DNA of 64,000 bases from Gammaproteobacteria bacterium HGW-Gammaproteobacteria-15 (GCA_002840125.1 PGZF01000001.1:1431237-1495236); one strand, 5' to 3'. Shown: positions 1-7,603, counted from the stretch's first letter. The notes: generated by a model from the letters alone, not told the origin. Numbers and translations are program-made.

Positions 1-173
1 AAGAACGTGACGGCTTTACCCTGGTAGCCACCGCCATGTACTGGAAAGCCTGCTGGGTTAAGCTGGAGTTTCATTTAGCCAAAGGTAAAAAAACCTTTGA
101 TAAGCGTGACGATATTAAAGACAGAGACTGGTCACGCGAAAAAGAACGCATGATGAAGCACTCTAAGCGTTAA
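1..173 (+). CDS. smpB: SsrA-binding protein SmpB, C-terminal part
   Basis: The reading frame is open from the window edge (first full codon at base 3) and ends at TAA 171-173, giving 56 residues. The tail contains the SmpB-typical LAKGKK, DKRDDIKDRDW and REKER motifs and ends in a basic stretch. In the family, this tail folds in the ribosomal decoding centre and lets tmRNA enter stalled ribosomes. The tmRNA gene lies about 150 bases downstream on the same strand, the usual neighbour in gammaproteobacteria. The N-terminal RNA-binding barrel lies outside the window. Confidence 0.95.
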   Translation, partial: ERDGFTLVATAMYWKACWVKLEFHLAKGKKTFDKRDDIKDRDWSREKERMMKHSKR

Positions 174-257
174 CCGTAAAATAATACTTGAAACTTCTGT
201 CGCCTAACCCCATCTAAGTAAGGCGACAGGAAAAAACGGCCAAGGTGCAATGCTTGC

Positions 258-286
258 TTGTGTAACAACAGTCAGCTGCGTACAAT
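258..286 (+). promoter_or_regulatory. Candidate sigma-70 promoter of ssrA
   Basis: A TTGTGT -35-like hexamer (258-263) is followed after 17 bases by TACAAT (281-286). Transcription from here would start near base 293 and leave a leader of about 35 nt. RNase P would remove that leader at the tmRNA 5' end. The match is by eye only. Confidence 0.5.
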
Positions 287-326
287 AGCCAAACACTATG
301 GTGTGTAAGTGTTCCATACAGAATTC

Positions 327-687
327 GGGGCTGATTCTGGATTCGACGGGATTCACGAACTCCTAGGTGCATGCCGAGGTGCGGTAGGCCTCGTAAAAAA
401 ACCGCAAAAAACTAGTCGCAAACGACGAAACATACGCAATCGCTGCTTAATAGGCAGTAGATAGCTCTTCCCCTCACGCATGTCTGTAAGCTGAGACTCT
501 GGAAGATCACCCCTAACAGAATCGCGTCGCGTCTTCGCCTGGAGACAACACGTTAAAACCAATCAGGCTCGCCCGACGATAGCCTGCCATTCGGCGCTCA
601 TAGGGTTAACTAAATGAATGTGCTAAGCATGTAGTACCGAAGATGTAGGTTTTTCGGACGCGGGTTCAATTCCCGCCAGCTCCACCA
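327..687 (+). ncRNA. ssrA: Transfer-messenger RNA (tmRNA)
   Basis: One-piece tmRNA of about 361 nt. The 5' end GGGGCUGAUUCUGG and the 3' end CCAGCUCCACCA form the alanine tRNA-like acceptor, and CCA is encoded. The T-arm GGTTCAATTCC is at 663-673. The tag frame starts with GCA at 418-420 and encodes ANDETYAIAA, followed by TAA-TAG (448-453). This is close to the ANDENYALAA tag of Escherichia coli. It rescues stalled ribosomes together with SmpB, which is encoded just upstream. The 3' end serves as the attachment site of the small island that follows. Confidence 0.97.
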
Positions 688-727
688 AATAGCAACAGGC
701 CAGCAGAAATGCTGGCCTTTTGTTTTT
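663..727 (+). repeat. Direct repeat, left copy (att site inside ssrA 3' end)
   Basis: The 65 bases from the T-arm of tmRNA through its terminator recur at 2832-2896 with 63 of 65 identities. The mismatches are T670/C2839 and A707/C2876. A repeated tRNA or tmRNA 3' end is the signature of site-specific integration by a tyrosine recombinase, which regenerates the RNA gene on one side and leaves a copy on the other. Confidence 0.93.
697..727 (+). terminator. Rho-independent terminator of ssrA
   Basis: The stem AGGCCAGC (697-704) pairs with GCTGGCCT (711-718) around a 6-base loop, followed by a T-rich run to 727. An almost identical copy lies at 2866-2896 because the island duplicated the end of ssrA. 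Confidence 0.9.
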
Positions 728-790
728 CTGCTTTACACACTAATACCAAATTCGGTATATACTTTTGTTATCAAGCGAACAGAGGTATGT

Positions 791-988
791 ATGACAATCG
801 GCAAGGTGGTAAACCATGATAACTCTCAGTTAATTGAACTGCCGCTTGAAGCACGCTTCCCAGATGGCGTTACGCAAGTAACTGTGCGGGTAAATGGTAC
901 AGACCGAATACTCTTCCCTACCGCTAACAGTTGGGATTCGTTTTTTAAACAAGGTCCACTGGTAACTGATGATTTTATGGCTGAGTAA
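791..988 (+). CDS. VapB-like (AbrB/SpoVT fold) antitoxin, orphan
   Basis: 65 residues. The N-terminal half resembles swapped-hairpin AbrB/VapB antitoxins (NSQ..ELP.EARFP). The C-terminal half, with the NSWDSFF and TDDF pattern, matches the toxin-binding tail of VapB-type proteins. Such proteins bind DNA as dimers and neutralise a PIN-domain VapC RNase. The usual overlapping vapC is absent: after TAA at 986-988 the sequence passes into integrase debris. GAGG lies 6 bases before the ATG. A GTATATAC palindrome at 755-762 upstream could be an operator. It is either a leftover of a broken vapBC pair or a free-standing anti-addiction gene. The family call is by motif only. Confidence 0.7.
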   Translation: MTIGKVVNHDNSQLIELPLEARFPDGVTQVTVRVNGTDRILFPTANSWDSFFKQGPLVTDDFMAE

Positions 989-1111
989 GCCATCATCCCC
1001 AAAGTCAGATTAACAAATCTGCTCGCGAGAAAATCGCTTCGTACCCTTTACATGCTAACACCTTGGAAGTATGTCGGCATTATGCGCTAGCGCCTCTGGC
1101 TGCCGCCCTTA

Positions 1112-1273
1112 AAACAAGCACAAGTAAAGTACCGCAGCCCTTACAACTGCGGCTATACCTACGCATCAATCATGCTTACAACAGGGAAAGCTTCAACATG
1201 GTTAGCAAAACAGATGGGGAATAAAGACTGGGGCATGATTCGCATGCTCTACGCCCGCTGGATTGACTCTTAG
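1112..1273 (+). pseudogene. Decayed tyrosine recombinase (phage integrase), C-terminal fragment
   Basis: This frame reads VKYRSPYNCGYTYAS, then AKQMGNKDWGMIRM and RWIDS before TAG 1271-1273. It matches the C-terminal catalytic part of phage-type integrases, whose usual text is RNPYQTRHTYAS and AKQMGHKDWGMI. The catalytic Arg-His pair of TRHTYAS is replaced by Gly-Tyr (CGYTYAS). No N-terminal part of the protein is present upstream. The gene is therefore truncated and catalytically dead. It lies within the ssrA-bounded island and is probably what is left of the enzyme that inserted it. Confidence 0.8.
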
Positions 1274-1330
1274 AGTTTTTAATATTAGAAATTTGTTCAA
1301 ATAACGAATTATTAACAATTAACATAAAGT

Positions 1331-1379
1331 TTGCATTCTGAGGAACTTTAAGGATATAGTGACACCGAATACAGTGTCA
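1331..1379 (+). promoter_or_regulatory. Promoter and inverted-repeat operator of the hicA-hicB-secB-like operon
   Basis: TTGCAT (1331-1336), an 18-base spacer and TATAGT (1355-1360) form a plausible sigma-70 promoter. A perfect 6-base inverted repeat, TGACAC (1360-1365) and GTGTCA (1374-1379) with 8 bases between, overlaps the -10 end and the expected start point. HicB antitoxins repress their own operons through ribbon-helix-helix or HTH domains, so this is the natural candidate binding site. By-eye evidence only. Confidence 0.55.
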
Positions 1380-1390
1380 GCTAAAATAGA

Positions 1391-1723
1391 ATGGCCAATA
1401 AAAAACATCAAACGGTTAAAAGTATCATCGATGACCTTGCGACGCGGAAAAAATCCATAAGTTGTTGCGGTAAAGGTGGACTTCTCGAAATTCTGTCAGG
1501 TTTGGGCTTTTCTTACAAAGGGGGCGCTTCTGAAAACCATAAAGTATTTACACATAAATATTTGACGGAAGCTAGCAGTGGAAGATTTACGACGTTCAGT
1601 ATTGACTGTGGTCATATGCCCAAAAGACCCATGAAACTTCCTTATGTTCAAAACGTCATAAGAATTTTGGGCTCTTATGAAAACGAGCTAAACGAGTTCC
1701 TCAACAGGCAAAGAGAATCATGA
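1391..1723 (+). CDS. hicA: HicA-like toxin (putative mRNA interferase)
   Basis: 110 residues, longer than the usual HicA of about 60 because of an extra N-terminal stretch of about 25 residues. From residue 28 it follows the HicA pattern: a GGLLEILSGLGF helix, then the sheet with a histidine in ENHKVF (His50), the position of the catalytic His in GSH motifs, and a C-terminal helix. HicA enzymes have a double-stranded-RNA-binding fold and cleave mRNA independently of ribosomes. The stop overlaps the start of the next gene (ATGA at 1720-1723), which implies translational coupling with the antitoxin. No good ribosome binding site precedes the ATG, which could keep toxin expression low. Confidence 0.75.
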   Translation: MANKKHQTVKSIIDDLATRKKSISCCGKGGLLEILSGLGFSYKGGASENHKVFTHKYLTEASSGRFTTFSIDCGHMPKRPMKLPYVQNVIRILGSYENELNEFLNRQRES

Positions 1724-2346
1724 AAAAATTTGACCCTGAAATGTACACAATTTCAGTTCAAAAAGTGGTAATTGACAAAGATGTTTTATACGTTGCGAAA
1801 GTTGCTGAACTGAGTGATGTCCAAGAATATGCTGATACAGAATCTGAAGCACGAGCTTTGGCTATAGATACAATTTGTACAGCTTATGCAATGTTCGAAG
1901 AGCAAGGTCTTATTTTCCCAGAACCAAACTTGGCAGATGAAACACCAGTATCAGGTCGGCTAACACTACGAATGCCTAAATCAGTTCACTCTCAATTGAT
2001 TAAAGAAGCAAATAAAGAGGACGCTAGTTTAAATCAGGTTGTGCTAACAGCGTTAACAAGCTACCTAGATAAGCAATCTACAGCAAGAGTAATAGAGTCC
2101 ACATTGGGTGCAATAACTAGTGCTTATAAGAATGTGTTAAGTGTGCAAGCTGATTTCGGCATGAACGAAAGGAAACTTCTTAGCACACATACTTTGACGA
2201 CATTTCCCTCACAAAAAATGTATATAAAGATGGCTCCACTTACATTACAGTATGATTTTGATGAGAATGAGGAGGATAATCGTTGGCATTTAAGCCCGAA
2301 GTCCCCAACCTACCCATCTCCTAGAAACTTAGTTAAGGCTAGCTAA
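1720..2346 (+). CDS. hicB: HicB-like antitoxin with a long C-terminal extension
   Basis: 208 residues. Residues about 8-75 have the HicB RNase-H-like fold text (YVAKVAELSDVQEYADTES, then EARALAIDTI). Residues about 79-117 form a ribbon-helix-helix DNA-binding motif (GRLTLRMPKSVHSQL, then SLNQVVLTALTSYL). Ordinary HicB proteins end about here. This one continues for some 90 residues (118-208) rich in Ser, Thr, Asn and aromatic residues. A secB-like gene starts one base after its stop codon. The tail therefore has the position and length expected of a chaperone-addiction (ChAD) region, which makes antitoxin folding depend on the dedicated chaperone. That role is inferred. Confidence 0.8.
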   Translation: MKKFDPEMYTISVQKVVIDKDVLYVAKVAELSDVQEYADTESEARALAIDTICTAYAMFEEQGLIFPEPNLADETPVSGRLTLRMPKSVHSQLIKEANKEDASLNQVVLTALTSYLDKQSTARVIESTLGAITSAYKNVLSVQADFGMNERKLLSTHTLTTFPSQKMYIKMAPLTLQYDFDENEEDNRWHLSPKSPTYPSPRNLVKAS

Positions 2347-2775
2347 ATGGCTGATCTACACAACATTTTCGAAGTAAAAGATATTTATTTATCTAAAGCA
2401 AACTTTGAACTCCATGATGCAGAAAATGCTAACAAAGGCGGCGTCCTTAAATTTACTAGCTCTGCTCAAAATACCGAAATTCAAGATCAGAGTACTTTGA
2501 CGGTCGAGTTTCTATTAAATGCAGTTGGAACAAGAGAAGATATACCAATGTTTGAAGCTGCATGTGGCTTTACGTGCGTGATGAAAATTAAAAGCCTTAA
2601 AAAATACTTAAAAGTCAGCGAACATGAAAAAACAGCTTTTGCCGTCAAACAGGTTTACCCTTTGGTTAGACATTTTATGACTAATCTAATGATTCAGTCC
2701 GAGCTTGGTGGAATACAGTTACCCATTACGCCAGAAAAATTTATTAGTTTTAACGAAAGTTCTGAACGAGAATAG
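2347..2775 (+). CDS. SecB-like chaperone of a toxin-antitoxin-chaperone (TAC) module
   Basis: 142 residues, close to the length of SecB. The N-terminus (FEVKDIYLSKANFEL) parallels FQIQRIYTKDISFE of E. coli SecB. The C-terminal part (YPLVRHFMTNLMIQ, then LPITPEKF) parallels FPYARECITSMV and LAPVNF. The acidic C-terminal SecA-contact region of housekeeping SecB is reduced to a few residues. The start codon abuts the hicB stop (TAAATG), so the three genes form one operon. In known TAC systems such as Mycobacterium tuberculosis Rv1955-1957, the SecB-like protein protects the antitoxin from aggregation and proteolysis. SecB family membership is seen in the sequence. The TAC function is inferred from context. 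Confidence 0.85.
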   Translation: MADLHNIFEVKDIYLSKANFELHDAENANKGGVLKFTSSAQNTEIQDQSTLTVEFLLNAVGTREDIPMFEAACGFTCVMKIKSLKKYLKVSEHEKTAFAVKQVYPLVRHFMTNLMIQSELGGIQLPITPEKFISFNESSERE

Positions 2776-2831
2776 TTATATATAAGAAGCCAAGTAAAAT
2801 GAAATCAATTGATATAAATAGATATTTTATT

Positions 2832-2896
2832 GGTTCAACTCCCGCCAGCTCCACCAAATAGCAACAGGCCAGCAGCAATGCTGGCCTTTTGTTTTT
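2832..2896 (+). repeat. Direct repeat, right copy (att site, orphan ssrA 3' end)
   Basis: Second copy of the ssrA T-arm, acceptor end, CCA and terminator. It marks the distal boundary of the integrated segment. No tmRNA body precedes it, so it is a scar and not a gene. Confidence 0.93.
2866..2896 (+). terminator. Duplicated ssrA terminator at the island's right end
   Basis: AGGCCAGC pairs with GCTGGCCT around a 6-base loop and is followed by T-rich sequence, as in the native ssrA terminator. Here it probably terminates the TAC operon 91 bases after its last stop codon. From 2897 to 3100 no gene is visible, only AT-rich sequence leading to the next gene. Confidence 0.85.
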
Positions 2897-3100
2897 AGCT
2901 CTACTACCACACCGGCATTACAGCAAGATTTACAAAACTACAGGTAAATAATCCGCGAAATATTGCCTAAACGTAGTCAGCCAGCTTAGCGAATTTTAGT
3001 AAAGTTATTTAAATTCAGTACCTTGAGAACTCAAAATTACATGGCCTGATCTTTGCTGTTGTCTTAGCATTTGTGCATTCACCTTAAACAGCGCTTACCC

Positions 3101-4213
3101 ATGAGATTATCGAACAGTGTAAAAATCATGCTGGCTGTGGTTTTAGTATTACTGGCAGTAAGAGTAGCCTTACCGCCAGTGATGGTATGGTATGTAAATT
3201 CGCTGCTGGAAAAACAGGACGGTATTAGCGGCCAGGTGCAGGATATTGATTTGGCGCTTTGGCGTGGTGGTTATGTTATTAAGCAGATAGAAATTAATCA
3301 GCTGAACGACAAAGGCGAGCTGCCGCTGTTTTCAGCTGAGCGTATTGATATCCAGCTGTCGTGGGCTGCGCTGGCCGATGGTGAAATAGTTAGCACTATG
3401 GCATTTCACCAGCCGGTTATTATGGCGCTGGACAGAGCCGGCCAGGAAGATATTACCGAAGATGCGGTACTGGACGAGCGCACCTGGATTGGCCTGGCAA
3501 ATAACCTTACCCCGTTTTCTATTGATAAGTTATCCATCCACGATGGCAGAATCGAATTTAATGCTATTGCCCAGGATCTGCTTGGTGAGCTTGTGCTGAG
3601 TAAAGTAGAGGGCGAAATTGTTAACTTACACAATGACGCACAGTCAGAACTGCTAACCGAAGTCGATATTAGCGGCACAGTCGCCAAACAGACTCCCTTT
3701 ATCATTAACGGTAAGTTTAATCCAAATGTAAAGTTACCGATGTTTGATATCAATATGAAAATGGACCGAATACCGACCGCCGAGACAGCAGATATTATTA
3801 AGATATACGCCCCTTTTGACGTAGAAGCTGGCGAGTTTGAACTGGCAACTGAGCTGGCCAGCGATAAAGGCCGGCTAAATGGCTATGTTAAATTTGGTAT
3901 TTACAACCTGAAAATTTTCTCCTGGAAAGAAGACGTGGTAAAAGATGTGATAGAAGGTGATGAAAACCCCCTACAGATATTTGTTGAAGGTATTTCTGCC
4001 ATGCTCGCTACCCTGCTGGAGAACAGCAAACAAAACCTGATCGCGACCCGTATCCCCATCAGCGGTGATTTCAGCGAACCGGATATCTCCAGGTTAAAAG
4101 CCTTGGCCGGGCTGCTTCGCAATGCATTTATCGAGGCGTACAAATTAAATCTTGAAGATATTATTGATTTTTCGTCCGTGGCTGAAAAGGAACAGGAAAC
4201 TGAAAAAAACTAA
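3101..4213 (+). CDS. DUF748 / AsmA-like envelope protein
   Basis: 370 residues from ATG 3101. An in-frame TTG at 3071 is possible but less attractive. One N-terminal membrane segment (residues about 8-30, MLAVVLVLLAVRVALPPVMV) is followed by a periplasmic region of repeated short strands such as FSIDKLSIHDGRIEF, typical of DUF748 proteins of the AsmA/TamB-like group. These are thought to form lipid-conducting or membrane-tethering beta structures. Shorter than large DUF748 members, which may exceed 900 residues. It precedes mlaA by 51 bases on the same strand, which fits a role in outer-membrane lipid balance, but a specific function is not known. Confidence 0.75.
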   Translation: MRLSNSVKIMLAVVLVLLAVRVALPPVMVWYVNSLLEKQDGISGQVQDIDLALWRGGYVIKQIEINQLNDKGELPLFSAERIDIQLSWAALADGEIVSTMAFHQPVIMALDRAGQEDITEDAVLDERTWIGLANNLTPFSIDKLSIHDGRIEFNAIAQDLLGELVLSKVEGEIVNLHNDAQSELLTEVDISGTVAKQTPFIINGKFNPNVKLPMFDINMKMDRIPTAETADIIKIYAPFDVEAGEFELATELASDKGRLNGYVKFGIYNLKIFSWKEDVVKDVIEGDENPLQIFVEGISAMLATLLENSKQNLIATRIPISGDFSEPDISRLKALAGLLRNAFIEAYKLNLEDIIDFSSVAEKEQETEKN

Positions 4214-4264
4214 AATAAACTGCTGGCCACATTATGTGTCAGGGTATTTACACCGGAGTTCTGT

Positions 4265-5173
4265 ATGAAGACAGCCACCGTTATTACTGCTTTTTTTCTA
4301 TTTACTCTTAGCGGTTGTGCCAGTAAGCCTGCGCCACCTGATATTACAACGGCCGAAACAGCGCAACAAACAACCGACCCCGCTGCAGAGCCAGCCGTAG
4401 CAGCAAAGCCAGAACCACCGACAGCTACAGAACAACTTAGCAGCGGTAAAACCACCACTGTTAAAACCTCGCAGGGCACTATAGAAATTCAGCCTACGGT
4501 GGTGGATATGGCCAGCCGTGATGACCCTGAAACGCCGGAAGACGAAGCGGCAGAGCAGTACAATGATCCGCTGGAAGGCTGGAACCGCGCTATGTTTGGT
4601 TTTAACCATGTTGCCTATTCTTATGCACTGATCCCACTGGTTAAAGGCTACGAATATGTATTACCGGATGTGGTACGCAGCAAAATTGGCAATGCTTTTA
4701 GTAATATCCGCGAGCCACTGAGCCTGCTTAATAACCTTGCCGCCGGCGAAGTAAAAGATGCCGGTACTAATCTTGGCCGCTTTTTAATTAACAGTACCGT
4801 GGGTATTCTTGGCTTGTTTGACCCCGCCACAGCCTGGTTTGATTTGCCACCGGCGAAACAATCACTGGCTGATACTCTGGCCGGTTATAATGTTAGCCCC
4901 GGCCCCTATCTGGTACTGCCAATACTGGGGCAGAATAATGTGCGCGGCTCTACATCAGTGGTAAGCGGCGTGTTGCTTGACCCGCTGCGGCAAATAACCT
5001 CACCGCCTGATACCTATTATCTGCAGGGTGTTGACGCCGTTGACACTTTTTCAGACCGCGCCAGAGTATATGAAAAGCTGTACCAGCAGGCCGAAGACCC
5101 TTACCTGTATTTTCGTAACCAGTTTTTACAGGGAGTAAAGCGCGATGACGCCTTCAACAACCAGCCAGAATAA
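4265..5173 (+). CDS. mlaA: MlaA (VacJ) outer-membrane lipoprotein
   Basis: 302 residues. The lipoprotein signal ends in LSGC (Cys18) after a hydrophobic N-terminus. A Pro/Thr/Ala-rich linker runs to about residue 95. The MlaA domain follows, with DPLEGWNRAMFGFNH, REPLSLLNNL and GRFLINSTVGILGLFDPA. MlaA sits in the outer membrane with porins and moves misplaced phospholipids from the outer leaflet toward MlaC. The linker before the domain is longer than in E. coli VacJ. GGAG lies 7 bases before the ATG. The end overlaps the next gene by 29 bases in another frame. The mlaFEDCB genes are not in the window. Confidence 0.93.
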   Translation: MKTATVITAFFLFTLSGCASKPAPPDITTAETAQQTTDPAAEPAVAAKPEPPTATEQLSSGKTTTVKTSQGTIEIQPTVVDMASRDDPETPEDEAAEQYNDPLEGWNRAMFGFNHVAYSYALIPLVKGYEYVLPDVVRSKIGNAFSNIREPLSLLNNLAAGEVKDAGTNLGRFLINSTVGILGLFDPATAWFDLPPAKQSLADTLAGYNVSPGPYLVLPILGQNNVRGSTSVVSGVLLDPLRQITSPPDTYYLQGVDAVDTFSDRARVYEKLYQQAEDPYLYFRNQFLQGVKRDDAFNNQPE

Positions 5174-7559
5174 TGCCGGTTTTAGTATCTGGTTGGCACA
5201 ACGTATTGTGCAGGCGCGCTTTGTCATCTTGCTGCTATTTATCTTGCTGCTTGCAGCCGCTGCCTTTTTTGTCCAGCAGTTTCGTATTGATGCCTCGGCC
5301 GAAACCCTGCTGGTAAAAAACAACGCGCTGTATATTAAAACCCAGCAGGCGAATCAGCGTTTTTCACCGGATGAGTTTATTCTGGTGGCGTATAAACCCC
5401 ACAACGGCGAGTTGTTTAGTAACGCTACCTTTACTGATTTAACTGCGCTGAGCGAGCAATACAGCAAGCTGGAGCGGGTGCAAAGCGTTACCTCAATGCT
5501 TAACGTACCGCTGATTGCCGATGCATCAGCACTGACAACCGACGTGGATGTGTCTGCGCTTACCTGGCAGAAACAGCAATACTCACCGGCCCAGATGCAA
5601 CAGCTGCTCAGTGATCACCCTATTTTTACTGATCTGCTGCTAAATACCGCCCAAACCGCCGCGGCAATTCAGATTGTGTTTAAACCCGATGCGCAGTTAA
5701 CGGCACTGGAAAGCGATATACTGGCGATTGAGCGCCACACGCTGCAACGTGAACTCAGTGCAGAAGAACAAACCGCACTGGCCGAATTGCAGGCAAAAGC
5801 TGATCCGCTACGCCAGGCGCTGGTTAAACAGCGCCAGCAGGAAATTGCGCAGATAGAACACATTAACCAACAGGTGCAGCAGCGCGCCCAAACCTTTACC
5901 GGTGGCGGCTATGTGGTAGCGCAGCATTTGGTGGATATTATCAGCAGTGACTTAACAGTGTTTGGCAGCGCCATAGCTGGCATTATCGCCCTGCTGTTAC
6001 TGCTGCTATACCGTAGCGTGCGCTGGGTGGTGTTTCCGGTATGGGCCTGTGCGGTAAGCGTTTGGCTTACCCTTGGCCTGTTTGCCGTGCTGGATATACG
6101 TGCCACGGTTATTTCGGCCAATTTTATTGCGCTGCAGCTTATTTTAACGCTGGCGGTGATGATCCATCTTATCGGCGCCTACCGCGATATCGCCCGTAAC
6201 AATACCACCGCAACCCAACAGCAGCGTGTTGTAATGACATTACAACAAAAACTGGCACCGTGCTTTTATGCCACAGTCACTACCTCTGTCGGTTTTGGCT
6301 CGTTAATCTTCAGTGGTATTCAGCCGGTGGTTGATTTTGGTTTTATGATGTTAATAGCGATGTTGATCACCATGAGTGTTAGCCTGCTGCTGTTTCCTGC
6401 CCTGCTTAGCCTGCTGAAAAGCAAAGCAGAAACCGCCGACTACGCCATACTCAGCACCAGCTTGCAAGCTATCCGCCGCTTGGTACAGCGGGCGCCTTTA
6501 CGCACTGTTTTTGCCTGCCTGCTGCTGTTTGCGCTGCTGTTACCCGGCATTGCAAGGCTGAATGTGGAAAACAGCTTTATTAATTATTTTGCCACAGATA
6601 CCCAGGTGTATCAGGAGCTTAAGTTTATTGATCAGGAATTTGGTGGCTCTACGCCACTGGATATTGTCATTACCCTTGACCCGGCAAAAACCAAGCCGGA
6701 TTTACTGCTAAGCGCCGAGCAGTTTAATCAGTTACATGTAGCGCACGCTGTGGTGGCCGAATTTGCCGCTACCGGCAATGTTACCTCGCTGGTTAACTTT
6801 ACCACCCTGGCCACCCAACTTAACGATGGCAAACCACTGACAGAGTATGAATTAAATTCTATTTATCAGTTGCTGGATCAAAAGGTCGTTAACCAGCTGG
6901 TGGGCGCTTATCTGACTGAAGATCCGCTACAGGTACGTATTGCCACGCGCATTCAGGACACTACAGAGGGGCTTAACCGCGAGCTGCTGATGCAACAGCT
7001 GAATCAGGATTTACAATCGCTGGGCCTTAAAGCCGCAGATTACAGCCTTACCAACCTGTTTGTGTTGTATCAGGATATTTTATCGCGGTTGTTTGATTCG
7101 CAAATAATGACCTTAGGCCTGGTTTACCTTGGCATGGCGGTTATTTTGCTGCTGATTTTCCGCTCATTAAAAATTGCGCTGATAGCGCTGGTGCCGAATG
7201 TATGCACCACGCTTGGCATTTTAGGCCTTATTGGCTGGCTGGGTATTCCACTGGACATTATGACCATTACCATCGCTGCTATTGCTATGGGTATCGCGAT
7301 TGATGACACCATTCACTTTGTTCACAGCTATTTACAGGCCCCTGCCGATACTGCACTGAAAAACGCTTTTGCCCATACCGGCATGGCAATGTTGTTTACC
7401 TCTGTGGTTATTGCCGCCGGTTTTGCCGTATTTGGTTTTTCCAGCTTTTTACCCAGTGTCTATTTTGGCTTGCTGACAGCAGCGGCCATGATAATGGCGC
7501 TGGCAGCCGATTTAACCATATTGCCGGCCCTGCTTAGCCGCTTTGTTAAACGTGCATAA
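5145..7559 (+). CDS. RND/MMPL superfamily transporter
   Basis: 804 residues. One membrane segment near residues 25-45 and a large periplasmic loop are followed by five membrane helices. This pattern then repeats in the second half, giving the two-fold architecture of MMPL/HpnN-like RND exporters. The helix-4 text IAIAMGIAIDDTIHFVHSY, with paired Asp, is the expected proton-relay region. A coiled stretch rich in Gln and Glu (about 195-245) lies in the first loop. The start inside the end of mlaA (29-base overlap) indicates coupling. Lipid-type substrates are plausible from the partner, but this is inferred. An RNA hairpin terminator follows 5 bases after the stop. Confidence 0.85.
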   Translation: MTPSTTSQNNAGFSIWLAQRIVQARFVILLLFILLLAAAAFFVQQFRIDASAETLLVKNNALYIKTQQANQRFSPDEFILVAYKPHNGELFSNATFTDLTALSEQYSKLERVQSVTSMLNVPLIADASALTTDVDVSALTWQKQQYSPAQMQQLLSDHPIFTDLLLNTAQTAAAIQIVFKPDAQLTALESDILAIERHTLQRELSAEEQTALAELQAKADPLRQALVKQRQQEIAQIEHINQQVQQRAQTFTGGGYVVAQHLVDIISSDLTVFGSAIAGIIALLLLLLYRSVRWVVFPVWACAVSVWLTLGLFAVLDIRATVISANFIALQLILTLAVMIHLIGAYRDIARNNTTATQQQRVVMTLQQKLAPCFYATVTTSVGFGSLIFSGIQPVVDFGFMMLIAMLITMSVSLLLFPALLSLLKSKAETADYAILSTSLQAIRRLVQRAPLRTVFACLLLFALLLPGIARLNVENSFINYFATDTQVYQELKFIDQEFGGSTPLDIVITLDPAKTKPDLLLSAEQFNQLHVAHAVVAEFAATGNVTSLVNFTTLATQLNDGKPLTEYELNSIYQLLDQKVVNQLVGAYLTEDPLQVRIATRIQDTTEGLNRELLMQQLNQDLQSLGLKAADYSLTNLFVLYQDILSRLFDSQIMTLGLVYLGMAVILLLIFRSLKIALIALVPNVCTTLGILGLIGWLGIPLDIMTITIAAIAMGIAIDDTIHFVHSYLQAPADTALKNAFAHTGMAMLFTSVVIAAGFAVFGFSSFLPSVYFGLLTAAAMIMALAADLTILPALLSRFVKRA

Positions 7560-7563
7560 TGCA

Positions 7564-7587
7564 AAAAGCCGGCAAAAGCCGGCTTTT
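7564..7587. terminator. Bidirectional rho-independent terminator
   Basis: AAAAGCCGGC, a 4-A loop, then GCCGGCTTTT. The A-tract and T-tract let it work on both strands. It lies between the convergent RND transporter and ohr genes. Confidence 0.9.
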
Positions 7588-7603
7588 CGTTGCACCAACG
7601 CTG

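Larger units (their letters stand above)
663..2896. mobile_element. Small ssrA-integrated genomic island remnant with a TAC module
   Basis: About 2.2 kb between two near-identical 65-bp repeats of the ssrA 3' end. Inside are an orphan antitoxin ORF, the C-terminal remains of a tyrosine integrase without its catalytic residues, and a hicA-hicB-secB-like operon. From about 1270 to 2830 the DNA is clearly richer in A and T than the flanks, which fits foreign origin. With the integrase dead the element should be fixed unless helped in trans. Confidence 0.85.

Noticed and set aside
2832-2857. Possible second tRNA or tmRNA gene from the GGTTCAA..CCACCA text
   Set aside because: Only the T-arm and acceptor 3' half exist; there is no matching 5' half, so it is the att repeat.
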